Shown: positions 50,458 through 59,473, counted from the stretch's first letter. The stretch is DNA of 64,000 nucleotides from Saprospiraceae bacterium (GCA_029263015.1 JAJCYI010000163.1:117057-181056), one strand, 5' to 3'. A program made the numbers and translations. The notes: generated by a model not told the origin, from the sequence alone.

Positions 50458-51213
50458 TTATTTCTTAGAAGCTCTTGCAATCTTTTCAATTTGACTCCTT
50501 TTGTTTTCGATTCTACCTATATGAGTTGCTCCAGATTCATCCTGTGTAACTTTAAAATGTGAAAAATGATTCATTTTGAAGAAATCGCTATGACTGGTAA
50601 AAACAAATTGATTAATTATTCCTAATTTGATTAGTCGTTCCATATTATGAATAATGACCTCTTGATATTCTATTGAAAGGTTTAATTCCGCTTCTTCAAT
50701 TAAAATTACTTTGGAACTACTTTCAAAAATCTTTGTAAACAAGTAGATTAATTGTTGAACACCCGTTCCATGATTCTTAAGAGGAAGTCGTCCAAACTTT
50801 GTCGTCAACATGATTTCAAGTTCATCATCAAACTTAGAAAAGCTTATCTCGATTTTTTCCAATGGGAAGTTATCAAGCTCTCCTTTAGCTTTAATTTTTA
50901 GGTTTCTACCAACCTCAATTTGATTAAGAAATCTTTGTAAAGCCAAAAATTCATTATATGTTTTTGAATTCAAATGGTTTTCGTAAAGCCAATTTTTTAG
51001 GGTGCTTGGTGTAAGCTGAATGTCTTTGGTGTCGAGTTGTTGAAATTCTTTTTTGAAATACCTATCACTGTCAATCAATTCAATACAATCATTAAAATTT
51101 GTAATTAAATCGAAAAAGCCTTGTTCGGAGTACTTTTCGAGGATGGCTTCATTTTCTGGGAAATATTGTGGTACGCCCACTTCACTAAGTGGTAAAAATC
51201 TCTTTATCCCCAA
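50458..51213 (-). CDS. C-terminal part of a frameshifted AAA ATPase
   Basis: 251 codons in a frame that begins inside the preceding gene. ILIEEAELNLSIEYQEVIIHNMERL is an SMC/OLD-type Walker B (EEAE), and FVFTSHSDFF supplies the His switch. A TGVQQLIYLF segment fills the place of the ABC signature. The start codon at 51213 looks artificial: the chain continues from the frame ending at 51185 by a -1 shift in the atttttacc run (about 51200). Together they form a roughly 410-residue ATPase like those in overcoming-lysogeny/Septu-type systems. Confidence 0.75.
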   Translation of the reverse strand: MGIKRFLPLSEVGVPQYFPENEAILEKYSEQGFFDLITNFNDCIELIDSDRYFKKEFQQLDTKDIQLTPSTLKNWLYENHLNSKTYNEFLALQRFLNQIEVGRNLKIKAKGELDNFPLEKIEISFSKFDDELEIMLTTKFGRLPLKNHGTGVQQLIYLFTKIFESSSKVILIEEAELNLSIEYQEVIIHNMERLIKLGIINQFVFTSHSDFFKMNHFSHFKVTQDESGATHIGRIENKRSQIEKIARASKK

Positions 51214-51685
51214 GAATTACTTTTTCTAAAACGATTTCTGAGTCAAAACCTCCAATAGGTCTAATTTTACCTTCAAACTTGAATTGCATCGTCGCAAGTT
51301 TATTAAAGAACCCTGCTTCTTTCAAATCATTAAATAACTCTTTATTGAATACATTCATCTCATCTTTTGAAACTTCCATGCTTATTGAAAAAGTGATGCC
51401 TTCTGAGGAATTGTCTTTCCAATATAGGAAGGGTGAATTATAGATAAATCCATCCCAAAAATTTGTTGTATCAAAGGCAACAACTTGGTCTACCTCTTCT
51501 GAGCCTTCTTGGAAAGTAATAACATCTTTCTTCTCTTTACTTTTAAAAATAAGTTCCAAGAGTTTAAGCAAATTGGATTTTCCGCTATTATTCATGCCAA
51601 ATATCATGTTTGTGTCAGAAAAGCCATTCACTCTGACTTTTTGTAAACTCTTAAAGTTTGTAACTTTAACTTTGGTAATCTTCAT
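51185..51685 (-). CDS. N-terminal part of a frameshifted AAA ATPase
   Basis: 166 codons: MKITKVKVTNFKSLQKV start and Walker A GMNNSGKSNLL (about 30-40), typical of OLD/PtuA-type ATPases, then a beta-rich lid. The frame stops at 51185 while the downstream frame continues the fold, so one base is gained or lost in a T5 run or a real -1 slip takes place. It follows the GHKL gene by 10 bases, so it is the third gene of the operon. Confidence 0.78.
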   Translation of the reverse strand: MKITKVKVTNFKSLQKVRVNGFSDTNMIFGMNNSGKSNLLKLLELIFKSKEKKDVITFQEGSEEVDQVVAFDTTNFWDGFIYNSPFLYWKDNSSEGITFSISMEVSKDEMNVFNKELFNDLKEAGFFNKLATMQFKFEGKIRPIGGFDSEIVLEKVILGDKEIFTT

Positions 51686-51695
51686 GCCTTTTGGA

Positions 51696-53360
51696 TTAAT
51701 GGTAAGTTGAATAAAAAATTTGGATTGATTTATTCAATGTTTTAAGTGATTCTTTATTAAGTTTTCCTGAATGGTAGTTTTCAACGAGCATAATGTTTAG
51801 CTTCAAAAAAAAGTCTAAATATTTGTTGTTTTTAAATAAATTGAACGATTTGTTTATTAGTATAGAGTCTCCCTTTATTTTTAAAGCTGGGAATAATTCA
51901 TCATCATACCATGTTGTGTATTCAAAATGATAATCTTTGCCATTTATACTTAAATCTGCTTTCTTCTTGGTTCTTTCAAAGTTTATATTTATTTCTCCAT
52001 CCTTTGCTCTCTTCCTGACCGTACTTTTTGGTTTTGATTTGTGTTCCGAACCCTCCTCTGTAAAATATAGCTTCCCTTTGTCTCCAATATTGCCTTTCTT
52101 GCTATCTTTTTTACCTGTTTCTACTGAAGTTGTAGTTTCCTCAAAAGAAATTTTTACACCTTTTTCTTTAAGAGTTTTTATCAACCTGTTTGTCTCTTTG
52201 CTTTTATTATCTCCAAAGTCGGTAACAATGTCTTGAACATCATCAGATAAAATCAAATTTTGTAATTTCTGAATATTATCTAATTTGTTTGCATGGTGTT
52301 TCATTCTATTTTCTAAGAAATCTTTAAACAGTTCATAGTCTGGGCTAAAACTAAATTTATCTCTTGAAATCGTAATAAAGTCATTTAAGCCTTCGACTAT
52401 ATTGACATCCATTGTTAAATGAGGAAGTTTTCCGTATACTTTTCCTGCGGTATTTAAACTAAAGGAAGTCCTCTCTCCTACTCCAACATTCAAGTTTCTT
52501 AATAGAATGAACCTTGCCTCAGAAGGTTTTATAGGTTCAAAACCTGTAGCAATGAAATATTTAAATTTCACTTTTCCTACTTTTTCGAATTTATTACCAC
52601 TCTTCTCCAATATTTCATTTACATGAAGATGTCTAAAGAGTTGCTCTCCTTGAAAAAAAACATTAAACGGGATTTTCCCTCCATAAGAAAAAATAGAATT
52701 TAAATCCTCTCTATTTTTAAAATTTAGAGGCAAATATTCTTGTAAATTCCATTTAATCAATTCGACAGGTGGTTTATTTCGAATAGTGTTTCTTTTGTTT
52801 TTATTTTCATACTCTTTTTTGAAAAAACGATTCAACAGGTCGGTAAAACCTATTAGTTTGATTTTCGTAAATTGCTTGTTTTGAGATTTTATGTCTTTAA
52901 CAGCTCCACCATAAATAGGTATTGCATCAATGTCTTTGGTGCTCTTTGCATCAAAATTAAAATACTTCTGGCAGTCGATTTTGGCTTTTATTACTTCTTG
53001 TTTCCCTCGTTTGCTTGTCTCAATATCGTATACTTTGCAAAAAGGGAAAACAGATAAAAAACCAACTCCAAATTTTCCAACAATTTGTCTGCCTCCGTCA
53101 GTAACAGTTCTTTTTTTTCTTGATTGTCCGGCAATCCTTAAGTATAAATCGAATTCGAATTCACTCATTCCTTTGCCATTATCCTCAATTGAAATCACTT
53201 CATTTTTTAAATCAATAGTAATTTTAACTTCTGTAGAATCGGCATCATAACTATTTATTATCAACTCTTTCAATGCATGGGGAAAGCTTTCATAAGTCGA
53301 ACCACTTAGATGACTTATTATTCTTTTATCAATGCTTAAATTTTTTACCCAGTTACTCAT
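51696..53360 (-). CDS. GHKL (HSP90/MutL/MORC-like) ATPase
   Basis: 554 residues. The ATP-binding fold is complete: N-box FPHALKELIINSYDADS (Glu32, Asn36), G1 IEDNGKGM (58-65), G2 GRQIVGKFGVGFLSV (90-104). A middle region and an Arg/Lys-rich low-complexity stretch (about 405-455) precede a C-terminal domain. GHKL ATPases linked to restriction-modification and defence loci have been described, and MORC proteins are their eukaryotic relatives. The ATG overlaps the methyltransferase stop (TAATG). AT-rich, like its neighbours. Confidence 0.85.
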   Translation of the reverse strand: MSNWVKNLSIDKRIISHLSGSTYESFPHALKELIINSYDADSTEVKITIDLKNEVISIEDNGKGMSEFEFDLYLRIAGQSRKKRTVTDGGRQIVGKFGVGFLSVFPFCKVYDIETSKRGKQEVIKAKIDCQKYFNFDAKSTKDIDAIPIYGGAVKDIKSQNKQFTKIKLIGFTDLLNRFFKKEYENKNKRNTIRNKPPVELIKWNLQEYLPLNFKNREDLNSIFSYGGKIPFNVFFQGEQLFRHLHVNEILEKSGNKFEKVGKVKFKYFIATGFEPIKPSEARFILLRNLNVGVGERTSFSLNTAGKVYGKLPHLTMDVNIVEGLNDFITISRDKFSFSPDYELFKDFLENRMKHHANKLDNIQKLQNLILSDDVQDIVTDFGDNKSKETNRLIKTLKEKGVKISFEETTTSVETGKKDSKKGNIGDKGKLYFTEEGSEHKSKPKSTVRKRAKDGEININFERTKKKADLSINGKDYHFEYTTWYDDELFPALKIKGDSILINKSFNLFKNNKYLDFFLKLNIMLVENYHSGKLNKESLKTLNKSIQIFYSTYH

Positions 53361-54454
53361 TATTGTCCAATTATTAAGTATTCTCTATTGAATTTCATAT
53401 CACCGTTTTGATGATTTAAAGCGTACTTGTAATGAACTGATTTTTTGCAAGTTCTTTTCTTGAATTTTTTTAGAAGTCTTTCAAGTTGTTCAATTGAAGG
53501 TGTACCGCCATATTTATAAGAGACAACTATAATGCTATCTTGAAATTTTTCAAAAATTCTCTCAAATGAAAGCAAGATGTTTTTCGTGTTAAACTCATCA
53601 GCTAAATAGTTTTTGTGGAATCTTTTGTTGATTGTATTTTCGTCAATTAGTTCTGGCCAACATTCATATTTTGAAATACCTTCTAAAAAGTGATAACATC
53701 TTAGATAATCTGATGTTTCATTGCTCCCCTTCTTCTTAAAATAGGGCGGGTCTAAATAGATTAAATCATAACAAATGTTCTCATTGTCAATAGAAAAAAT
53801 GGATTGATTCAATGAGTGGCATTGCTTGCCGTTATTGAAAATGAATGAATTTGCCTCTTTAGCAAATTTGCGAAAGTATACCTCAAATGGCCTATCCCAA
53901 GATATTTTATTGCCAAAACTTCTTTCGATACCTACATTTGTTCTTAAAGAAAGGTTTCTTCTGTGAAATAAATTGAATGGCCTTTTTATTAAACATGATT
54001 GGAAAATAGCATAATGGGCTAAGGCTTTCTTATATTCATTTAATTTTAGATAACGAGTTAATTCAACGGTGTTCAGTTCGTTTATAATGTTGTCAAGCCA
54101 TTTGTTTTCTTCGTCCAAGTAATAGATGCCTTTAAATGTCTTCTCTATAAATCTTGATTTGTTTTTTTCATTATTAAATGCCAGTAGTTTTTCAATGTCA
54201 ATGTCAGTTAGCTTAGTCTTAGAATTTTCAATTATTGCTTTTCCAATTATGTGATTGAAGTTTAAAGCATCGTTGTAGGTCACGGATTTTCCTAATCTTT
54301 TGAACAAATAGCTAACGGATGCTGTTCCTCCAAACCCATCTAAAACAGAGTCAAACTCAAAGTCTTTAACTATGGTATTTATCCAGTGCAAAATTTTTCT
54401 TTTGCTACCTTGATATCTTGTGGATGGATAATGTTTGGATTCTATTTCGTTCAA
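53360..54454 (-). CDS. D12-class DNA adenine N6-methyltransferase
   Basis: 364 residues. It transfers a methyl group from S-adenosylmethionine to adenine in DNA. The SAM-binding region TRYQGSKRKIL...VLDGFGGTASVSYLFKRLGKSVTYND (12-60) and catalytic motif IYLDPPYFKKKG (DPPY about 235) are present in the Dam/M.FokI-like (D12) order. No restriction endonuclease gene is adjacent; instead two ATPases follow in the same operon. It may mark self DNA for them. The recognition sequence cannot be read from the protein. Strongly AT-rich. Confidence 0.92.
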   Translation of the reverse strand: MNEIESKHYPSTRYQGSKRKILHWINTIVKDFEFDSVLDGFGGTASVSYLFKRLGKSVTYNDALNFNHIIGKAIIENSKTKLTDIDIEKLLAFNNEKNKSRFIEKTFKGIYYLDEENKWLDNIINELNTVELTRYLKLNEYKKALAHYAIFQSCLIKRPFNLFHRRNLSLRTNVGIERSFGNKISWDRPFEVYFRKFAKEANSFIFNNGKQCHSLNQSIFSIDNENICYDLIYLDPPYFKKKGSNETSDYLRCYHFLEGISKYECWPELIDENTINKRFHKNYLADEFNTKNILLSFERIFEKFQDSIIVVSYKYGGTPSIEQLERLLKKFKKRTCKKSVHYKYALNHQNGDMKFNREYLIIGQ

Positions 54455-54507
54455 AACGATTATTTTAGAAGTTTATGCTTAATGATTACTCCTTGTCAAA
54501 GTAGACA

Positions 54508-54515
54508 CAAATGTA
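54508..54515 (-). promoter_or_regulatory. Candidate -7 box of the methyltransferase operon
   Basis: On the minus strand TACATTTG fits TAnnTTTG, 54 bases before the methyltransferase ATG. A TTTG lies only 11 bases further upstream, closer than usual for a -33 box, so support is moderate. Confidence 0.4.
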
Positions 54516-54810
54516 ATATTTTGTCACAAATTGAGATTACAAAAAAATTATTCCTACTTGCCAGAGTCAATCATCATCAATTACATAGAAAACCACTTAT
54601 AATATCTCCTTGCTATCTCCCTTTCCCAAAAATACCTATGTCCCATTAAATCACAAAAGCAAGCTACCCCTGTACCCTTATTATAAAATATCTTTGTCAA
54701 GCTGTTTGTACTGGATTGTTTCGCAACCTTCCCTTAGCTTTCATGGCTTTAGTGCAAACGTTTTTTTTCGTTTATAGCGTGCCATCTCATGCCATAGTTT
54801 AACCTAAACC
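54516..54810. other. Gap between methyltransferase operon and tRNA-Phe
   Basis: About 300 AT-rich bases with no supported gene. An 87-codon plus-strand frame (54386-54649) overlaps the methyltransferase and has no family features. I searched for a repeat of the tRNA 3' end that would mark an integration site and saw none. Confidence 0.4.
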
Positions 54811-54847
54811 AAAAAGCCCCTGCAACTCACTGAGTTACAAGGGCTTT
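54811..54847 (-). terminator. Terminator after tRNA-Phe
   Basis: On the minus strand AAAGCCC (54841-54847 side) pairs with GGGCTTT (54813-54819) around a loop that contains a second small palindrome (aactcactgagtt), then T5. It lies ten bases after the tRNA's CCA end. Confidence 0.75.
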
Positions 54848-54857
54848 CGATTTTTTG

Positions 54858-54933
54858 TGGTGGTGAGGGAGGGAATCGAACCCCCGACACATGGATTTTC
54901 AGTCCATTGCTCTACCGACTGAGCTACCTCACC
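54858..54933 (-). tRNA. tRNA-Phe (anticodon GAA)
   Basis: 76 nt. Acceptor GGTGAGG (54927-54933) pairs with CCTCACC (54862-54868); D arm GCTCAGTCGGTAGAGC; anticodon stem-loop ATGGA-CTGAAAA-TCCAT with GAA; T arm GGGGGTTCGATTCCC; and an encoded CCA end (54858-54860). The defence operon lies on its 3' side, a common integration position for islands. Confidence 0.97.
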
Positions 54934-54967
54934 TGAGCCTAAGTAAAAAGTAGAAAGGCAAAAGTAA

Positions 54968-54987
54968 CCTGCCTGCCGGCAGGCAGG
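54968..54987. repeat. 20-nt perfect palindrome upstream of tRNA-Phe
   Basis: cctgcctgccggcaggcagg reads the same on both strands. A shortened version (gccggcaggca) occurs near 18240. It is a short GC-rich repeat that stands out from its AT-rich surroundings. Confidence 0.6.
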
Positions 54988-55392
54988 AAAATACAATCAA
55001 ACTACTTTTTTCAAAAGCGGTCGCAAATTTAGATGCTTTTTTAAATTTTCCCAATGTGGGGCTACTTTTTTTAAGGGAAACTTGGACGTTTGGAAAAACA
55101 TTCCCAACCAAAGGATTTTTCAAATACTAAATTCGGCAATTTGAACGATCCTAAGTTCTTTTGTTTAGAGGGATTGTGGCCTTCCTGCATTTTACATATT
55201 AAAAATAAATAAATGTTTGGCTTCAATTTTGCGTAACTACTATCAGACAAGAACACCGAACCCAGACTCGCCTACCCTTTTTATTGAGCCATAATGTGGT
55301 TTCCCTGCTATTCAGGGCAATTGCAGGTTACTGATACATCAGGAATTCCAAAGTGGCTTAGAATCATACACTGAGAAAAAGAACTCCCTCTC
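54988..55392. other. Intergenic region upstream of the TPR gene
   Basis: About 400 bases, mostly AT-rich, holding the promoters of tRNA-Phe and the TPR gene. Two short minus frames (54929-55123, 55071-55256) have no protein features. Confidence 0.4.
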
Positions 55393-56382
55393 ATGAACGT
55401 AACGCCTTCGGCTGGACACCAGCAGAGCCTGGAAGAATTCCGCCAACTACTTTTCCACTTACAAATGCAATGTGGCTCTATCCATGATATTTTCAGTTAT
55501 TTCAAGGAAGAAGAAAGCATGGAGCATTTTGAAGCACTGAAAGCAATTGACCCCAGCCTCATGTCGCAACTCTTGGCACGTGAATATGTGCTGGAGGCCC
55601 GCAACAGTTCCAATCCCGACAATGCCCGCACACACTTGGAAACGGCGCTACAGCTCGACCCAAAATGCCCCGAGGCTTTCCTCGAGTTGGCAGCTATCAG
55701 CGACACTGCTGAAAGTGCCATGAAATGGTATCACAAGTGCATGGAATATACCACCAACTTGCTGGGACAGGAGCGTTTTGAGCAATTGATCGAGGCTTTT
55801 AAAGAAAAACCCTGGCATCAGGTAGAACTTCATACTTATCTGAAAGCTAAAGCAAGTCTGGCCGAAAAGCTGTTCCGACAAGGATATTACGAGGTGGCAA
55901 TCTTGCATTTTAAAGAAATGCTTGAATGGAACCCCAGCGACGATATCAACCTCCGTCACTATTTGATGACGGCCTACCTTTGTCAAAACAGGATGACCGA
56001 AGCGTTGGACTTGAAAATGGAATTTCAGAGCGACCTTTCTGCCCAATGGTATTACAACAAAGCTTTTTTACAATTTAAAATAGAAGGGGATACGCGCCGC
56101 TCCAACCGCTTGCTCATGCGGGCCTTCAAAAGGAACTTATGGGCAGCAGTCTATGTGCTCGGGCTAAAGGAAATGCCTGTTGTGAATGACAGCAGCCCTA
56201 CCGTACCTGGACCCATTGGTGCGGAAGGTGAAAGCCCCGCCCCTGTGACCCAGGCCGACAAGCCATTCAAAGAAGGTGGGAGCGTGGAAGGCGTCGAATG
56301 TGTGCGCTGCATCGCACCTGCCATCCTTGAGGATGAAGCATTGGCCGATTGGGTCTGGGACTTGTTGAAAGGGTTGGTTTGA
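55393..56382 (+). CDS. TPR-like repeat protein
   Basis: 329 residues, cytosolic, mostly helical. TPR-type units are visible: ARTHLETALQLDPKCPEAFLELAAI (about 75-105), YYEVAILHFKEMLEWNPSDDINLRHYLMTAYLCQNRMTEALDL (about 165-215), WYYNKAFLQFKIEGDTRRSNRLLMRAF. TPR proteins mediate protein-protein contacts; the partner is unknown. The tail (about 255-329) is Pro/Glu/Gly rich with one Cys pair (CVRC). It converges on secG with a shared terminator. Confidence 0.75.
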   Translation: MNVTPSAGHQQSLEEFRQLLFHLQMQCGSIHDIFSYFKEEESMEHFEALKAIDPSLMSQLLAREYVLEARNSSNPDNARTHLETALQLDPKCPEAFLELAAISDTAESAMKWYHKCMEYTTNLLGQERFEQLIEAFKEKPWHQVELHTYLKAKASLAEKLFRQGYYEVAILHFKEMLEWNPSDDINLRHYLMTAYLCQNRMTEALDLKMEFQSDLSAQWYYNKAFLQFKIEGDTRRSNRLLMRAFKRNLWAAVYVLGLKEMPVVNDSSPTVPGPIGAEGESPAPVTQADKPFKEGGSVEGVECVRCIAPAILEDEALADWVWDLLKGLV

Positions 56383-56473
56383 GGTTCTGAGTTCATGAGT
56401 TTCTAAGTTCATGAGAGTTTGAGTCTCGAGTTGGCAGGGAGCGGATTCAACGAATAACGACAAGCTTCCAAAC

Positions 56474-56509
56474 AAAAAAGCTCCGGCGCTGATGCACTGG
56501 AGCTTTTTT
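56474..56509. terminator. Bidirectional terminator between TPR gene and secG
   Basis: AAAAAAGCTCC / GGAGCTTTTTT stem (56474-56484 and 56499-56509) with A and T runs, about 90 bases after the TPR stop and 22 bases after the secG stop on the other strand. Confidence 0.85.
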
Positions 56510-56530
56510 TATAGGTAGCTTTCGTTGAAT

Positions 56531-56791
56531 TTAGTTGGTCAATAGTTCTGGGCCAGTTTCGCCGCCGCTGCTAACTACAAAAGTGGCAGCAACGCAGAGA
56601 ACAAACAAGGCGATGGCCAATCCCCAGGTCATTTGTTCGATCAAATCGGCAGAGCGAGCAGCACCAAACATTTGGTTGGCTTGTGAACCACCAAAAGTGG
56701 AATCGACACCCCCGCCTTTTGGGTTTTGGATCAATACAACTGCAACCAACAAGAATGCTATAATAGCGATGATAATAGTAAGTGGAATCAT
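56531..56791 (-). CDS. secG: Preprotein translocase subunit SecG
   Basis: 86 residues with two membrane helices (about 2-22 and 55-75) and the SecG loop QNPKGGGVDSTFGGSQANQMFGA. It is part of the SecYEG channel and helps SecA-driven export. It is downstream of a TPR-type gene in a minus-strand group that continues to rdgB. Confidence 0.95.
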   Translation of the reverse strand: MIPLTIIIAIIAFLLVAVVLIQNPKGGGVDSTFGGSQANQMFGAARSADLIEQMTWGLAIALFVLCVAATFVVSSGGETGPELLTN

Positions 56792-56892
56792 ATTTCTAAA
56801 TTGATGAATGGTGATTGATAAATGGTGAATAAAACGCTTTTTACGTTAAAAAAGATTCACCACTAACCGTTCACCATTGTTGACGCTTGAAT

Positions 56893-57939
56893 TTATTTTT
56901 TCTTTAGCTTCTTAATCTTGGCCGCAAAGAAACTGCTTTTTTCAGGATATTGCAAACCCAGTTTCTCGTACATCGCAATGGCCTTGTCAAAATGGCCCTG
57001 CCTTTCCAAAATCCCCGCAAAGGTTTCCGTGACAATGGTCCCATCTTCCAAAAGGCTGTTGGAGGCCACATCTTTGGCCACATCTTTCGGTTCTTCGTAT
57101 TCCTCGATGAGGTCCTCAATATGTCCAGCGCCTTCAAATATGGTTAAGTCCTTTTCCAGAATCCCCTCTTTAGATTCCTCGGATTGCTGGTTCCAACTTT
57201 CAAATGCTGCTTTTGGGGAGGGTTGTGGCATTTCATCGTCTATAATATCATCCTCTCCGCTCTCTCCTATTTCTGGATCGTTGGTTACTTCAAGTGGAAC
57301 GTCTTTCGGAGCAATTTTGGGTACACTCAGATCTTCGGCCTCCAATGGTCGGTCGTCTTCTGAATCATGCGAAACGTCTATTTCCTGCTCTTTTGTAGAG
57401 TCTATATCCAATTCCCCCTCATTCACTTGACCGTGATCCAACAGCTCTTCTATCGAGGACAAATTTTCAACTTCCTCTTCCGATTGTAATTCTTGTGGTT
57501 TATCTTCCTCAGGCAATGAATCCAATAGTTCATCGATAAAATCATCACTTTCTTTTGAGTCCAAATTGGCAATTGGGGCAGCATGAGCCTTAGGCACTTC
57601 AACGGAAGGAGGAGTGGTGTCCAACACATCCTGTAAAGTTGAAAGATCCTTCAGTTCCAAAAACTCCTCGGTGATCTCAAAATTTTCCTTTGACTCCTGA
57701 ACTTGGCTGTATTCCTTGACCAACCCGTGCAACTTTTTCCGGTCAATGCTGCTGAGAGAAGCCAAAGCCAAGTTGCGGTCATACTCTTTGTGGTTGTCGA
57801 ACAGGCTTTTGACCAATATCAGATAGCGCAGGTTGACAGCATACGGATACTGCAACATCAGGCTTTTCAATTCCTGATAACTTACCTGGTGGAGCATAGA
57901 TGGATTCCGCAGGTATTCATGAAAGTTTGCTGAATTCAT
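56893..57939 (-). CDS. Acidic TPR-containing protein next to secG
   Basis: 348 residues. The N-terminal about 95 are helical (MNSANFHEYLRNPSMLHQVSYQELKSLMLQYPYAVNLRYLILVKSL); a long Glu/Asp/Ser-rich disordered middle (about 100-280) follows; the C-terminus TETFAGILERQGHFDKAIAMYEKLGLQYPEKS is one TPR-like unit. The gene lies 101 bases upstream of secG on the same strand, as often seen in Bacteroidota. Its function is unknown; it may be a scaffold. Confidence 0.8.
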   Translation of the reverse strand: MNSANFHEYLRNPSMLHQVSYQELKSLMLQYPYAVNLRYLILVKSLFDNHKEYDRNLALASLSSIDRKKLHGLVKEYSQVQESKENFEITEEFLELKDLSTLQDVLDTTPPSVEVPKAHAAPIANLDSKESDDFIDELLDSLPEEDKPQELQSEEEVENLSSIEELLDHGQVNEGELDIDSTKEQEIDVSHDSEDDRPLEAEDLSVPKIAPKDVPLEVTNDPEIGESGEDDIIDDEMPQPSPKAAFESWNQQSEESKEGILEKDLTIFEGAGHIEDLIEEYEEPKDVAKDVASNSLLEDGTIVTETFAGILERQGHFDKAIAMYEKLGLQYPEKSSFFAAKIKKLKKK

Positions 57940-58166
57940 GTTGCTGGGCTAGGGGTATGATAAAAATGATGAATGTAAAATGTAAAATGTAAAATTATTG
58001 AACATCAGCATTTTAGCTGATCGGGCTGCTCATCATTTTTTTCATATTTCTATTAAGCGCTTGTTCGTAAAATCAGCGCAAATTTAAATTATTTTAATTT
58101 GACTTTCAATAGACCTCATTTCATGTGTGACTGCCAGTGTCACTGGACTTCCCTATTTTAGGCAGA

Positions 58167-58751
58167 TTAAACTAATAAATCTTTCAGAAAAGCAATTAAG
58201 CTGCCAACTGACTTACCACGGTGGCTGATGGCATTTTTTTGGGACGCTCCCATTTCGGCGAAAGTAATGTCGAAGCCTTCTGGTTCAAAAATCGGATCGT
58301 ACCCAAACCCATCGTTGCCAGATTTTTCATGGCGGATGCGGCCTCTGGCGATGCCCTCGAATGTATGCTCGACACCATTTAAAATAAGGGCTATCACTGT
58401 TTTAAAACGGGCGGCCCGGTTGCTTTCCCCAAATAATTTAGCCAGAACCAATACCATGTTTGCTTCAGCATCCCGACCCTCTCCGGCATAGCGTGCCGAC
58501 AGCACGCCTGGTTCGCCGTTCAATGCGTCAATTTCCAAACCAGTATCCTCCGAAAAACAATCTACTCCGAATTTTTCATGGACATACCTGGCCTTTTGCA
58601 AGGCGTTACCCTCGATAGTAGGGCTTGTTTCGGGAACATCTTCTGTGCAACCAATTTCTTTCAAACTGACCACTTCAAATTGGCCGTTGAGCATTTGATT
58701 GACTTCTTTTACCTTATTCGAGTTTCCTGTGGCAAATACAAGTTTATTCAT
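58167..58751 (-). CDS. rdgB: Non-canonical purine NTP pyrophosphatase
   Basis: 194 residues of the RdgB/HAM1 family, which hydrolyse dITP, XTP and similar nucleotides to prevent their incorporation into DNA. All signatures are present: LVFATGNSNKVKEV, FSEDTGLEIDALNGEPGVLSARYAG (catalytic acidic residues), GFGYDPIFEP and ISHRGKS. The frame starts directly at the conserved N-terminal strand. Confidence 0.96.
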   Translation of the reverse strand: MNKLVFATGNSNKVKEVNQMLNGQFEVVSLKEIGCTEDVPETSPTIEGNALQKARYVHEKFGVDCFSEDTGLEIDALNGEPGVLSARYAGEGRDAEANMVLVLAKLFGESNRAARFKTVIALILNGVEHTFEGIARGRIRHEKSGNDGFGYDPIFEPEGFDITFAEMGASQKNAISHRGKSVGSLIAFLKDLLV

Positions 58752-58790
58752 AAGTTGGATATTGGTCCAAAAGTCCCAAATTTCTAATTT

Positions 58791-59243
58791 CTAATTTCCA
58801 AAAACTCCTTTCAACCCCTCCCATAGCGGCCTTTTCAATGCTGGCTTGTTTTGGATTTCTGAAAGTGCACCTGTGAACAGAAAAGTATAGTTGGCAAATT
58901 TCATGGGGTGATAAAGTTCCACGTTTAGGTTCAGGCCTGCTGTTGAGGGTTTTATTCCAAAAAAAACAGCTTTATCGAAATCCATCTGTTGGCTCAGGGA
59001 GGTGACACTAAACTGCTGACCCTCGGTTAAAAAAACGGTAAAAGCATCTTTGTCAAGATCAACACCGACGGAAGCAATCACTTTTTCCAAAAAGCCAGCT
59101 AGCTCAGGAGTGTTTTTATCGGAGAGGCCAACCAAAATGTTCTTTTGGTTGTTGCCACTTCCGAGAGAGGCTATGTTTTCCTCAATGGGGAAAACCTCAA
59201 AATCGAAAATCCCACTATTCCGAATATCATTCTTTGAAACCAT
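58791..59243 (-). CDS. Conserved-looking hypothetical protein upstream of rdgB
   Basis: 150 residues, no signal or membrane helix. Strand/helix alternation (KNILVGLSDKNTPELAGFLEKVIASVGVDLDKDAFTVFL) suggests a compact alpha/beta fold, and the end (PLWEGLKGVFGN) is hydrophobic. I do not recognise the family. ATG 59243 (MVSKNDIRNSG) is preferred over the longer frame to 59279 because the extra residues are hydrophobic and out of pattern. It is about 40 bases before rdgB and likely co-transcribed. Confidence 0.6.
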   Translation of the reverse strand: MVSKNDIRNSGIFDFEVFPIEENIASLGSGNNQKNILVGLSDKNTPELAGFLEKVIASVGVDLDKDAFTVFLTEGQQFSVTSLSQQMDFDKAVFFGIKPSTAGLNLNVELYHPMKFANYTFLFTGALSEIQNKPALKRPLWEGLKGVFGN

Positions 59244-59321
59244 AAAGCAAATAAAATTTTGAAACACCAACTCTACCACAGCCCAAATAAAATTTTTATC
59301 ACGTTTTAGAGGAATTTACAA

Positions 59322-59329
59322 TAACTTTG
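59322..59329 (+). promoter_or_regulatory. Candidate -7 box upstream of ilvE
   Basis: TAACTTTG matches TAnnTTTG, about 145 bases before the ilvE start. The region between is non-coding; a long leader is implied if this is the promoter. Confidence 0.35.
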
Positions 59330-59473
59330 TGCAAAGTTAAAATAATAGTCGCTGGTACGAAAAAACCAATCTCCCATCCTTGACCAAAGATAACCTAGCG
59401 ACCAGGTAGCCTTACCAACCTTGACATTATTGACGTTCTTTTTTTTGTAAAACCAATTCAAAATTTGAAACAA

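Noticed and set aside
50458..54454. Classical type II restriction-modification
   Set aside because: A methyltransferase is present, but no restriction endonuclease motif was found in the adjacent genes.
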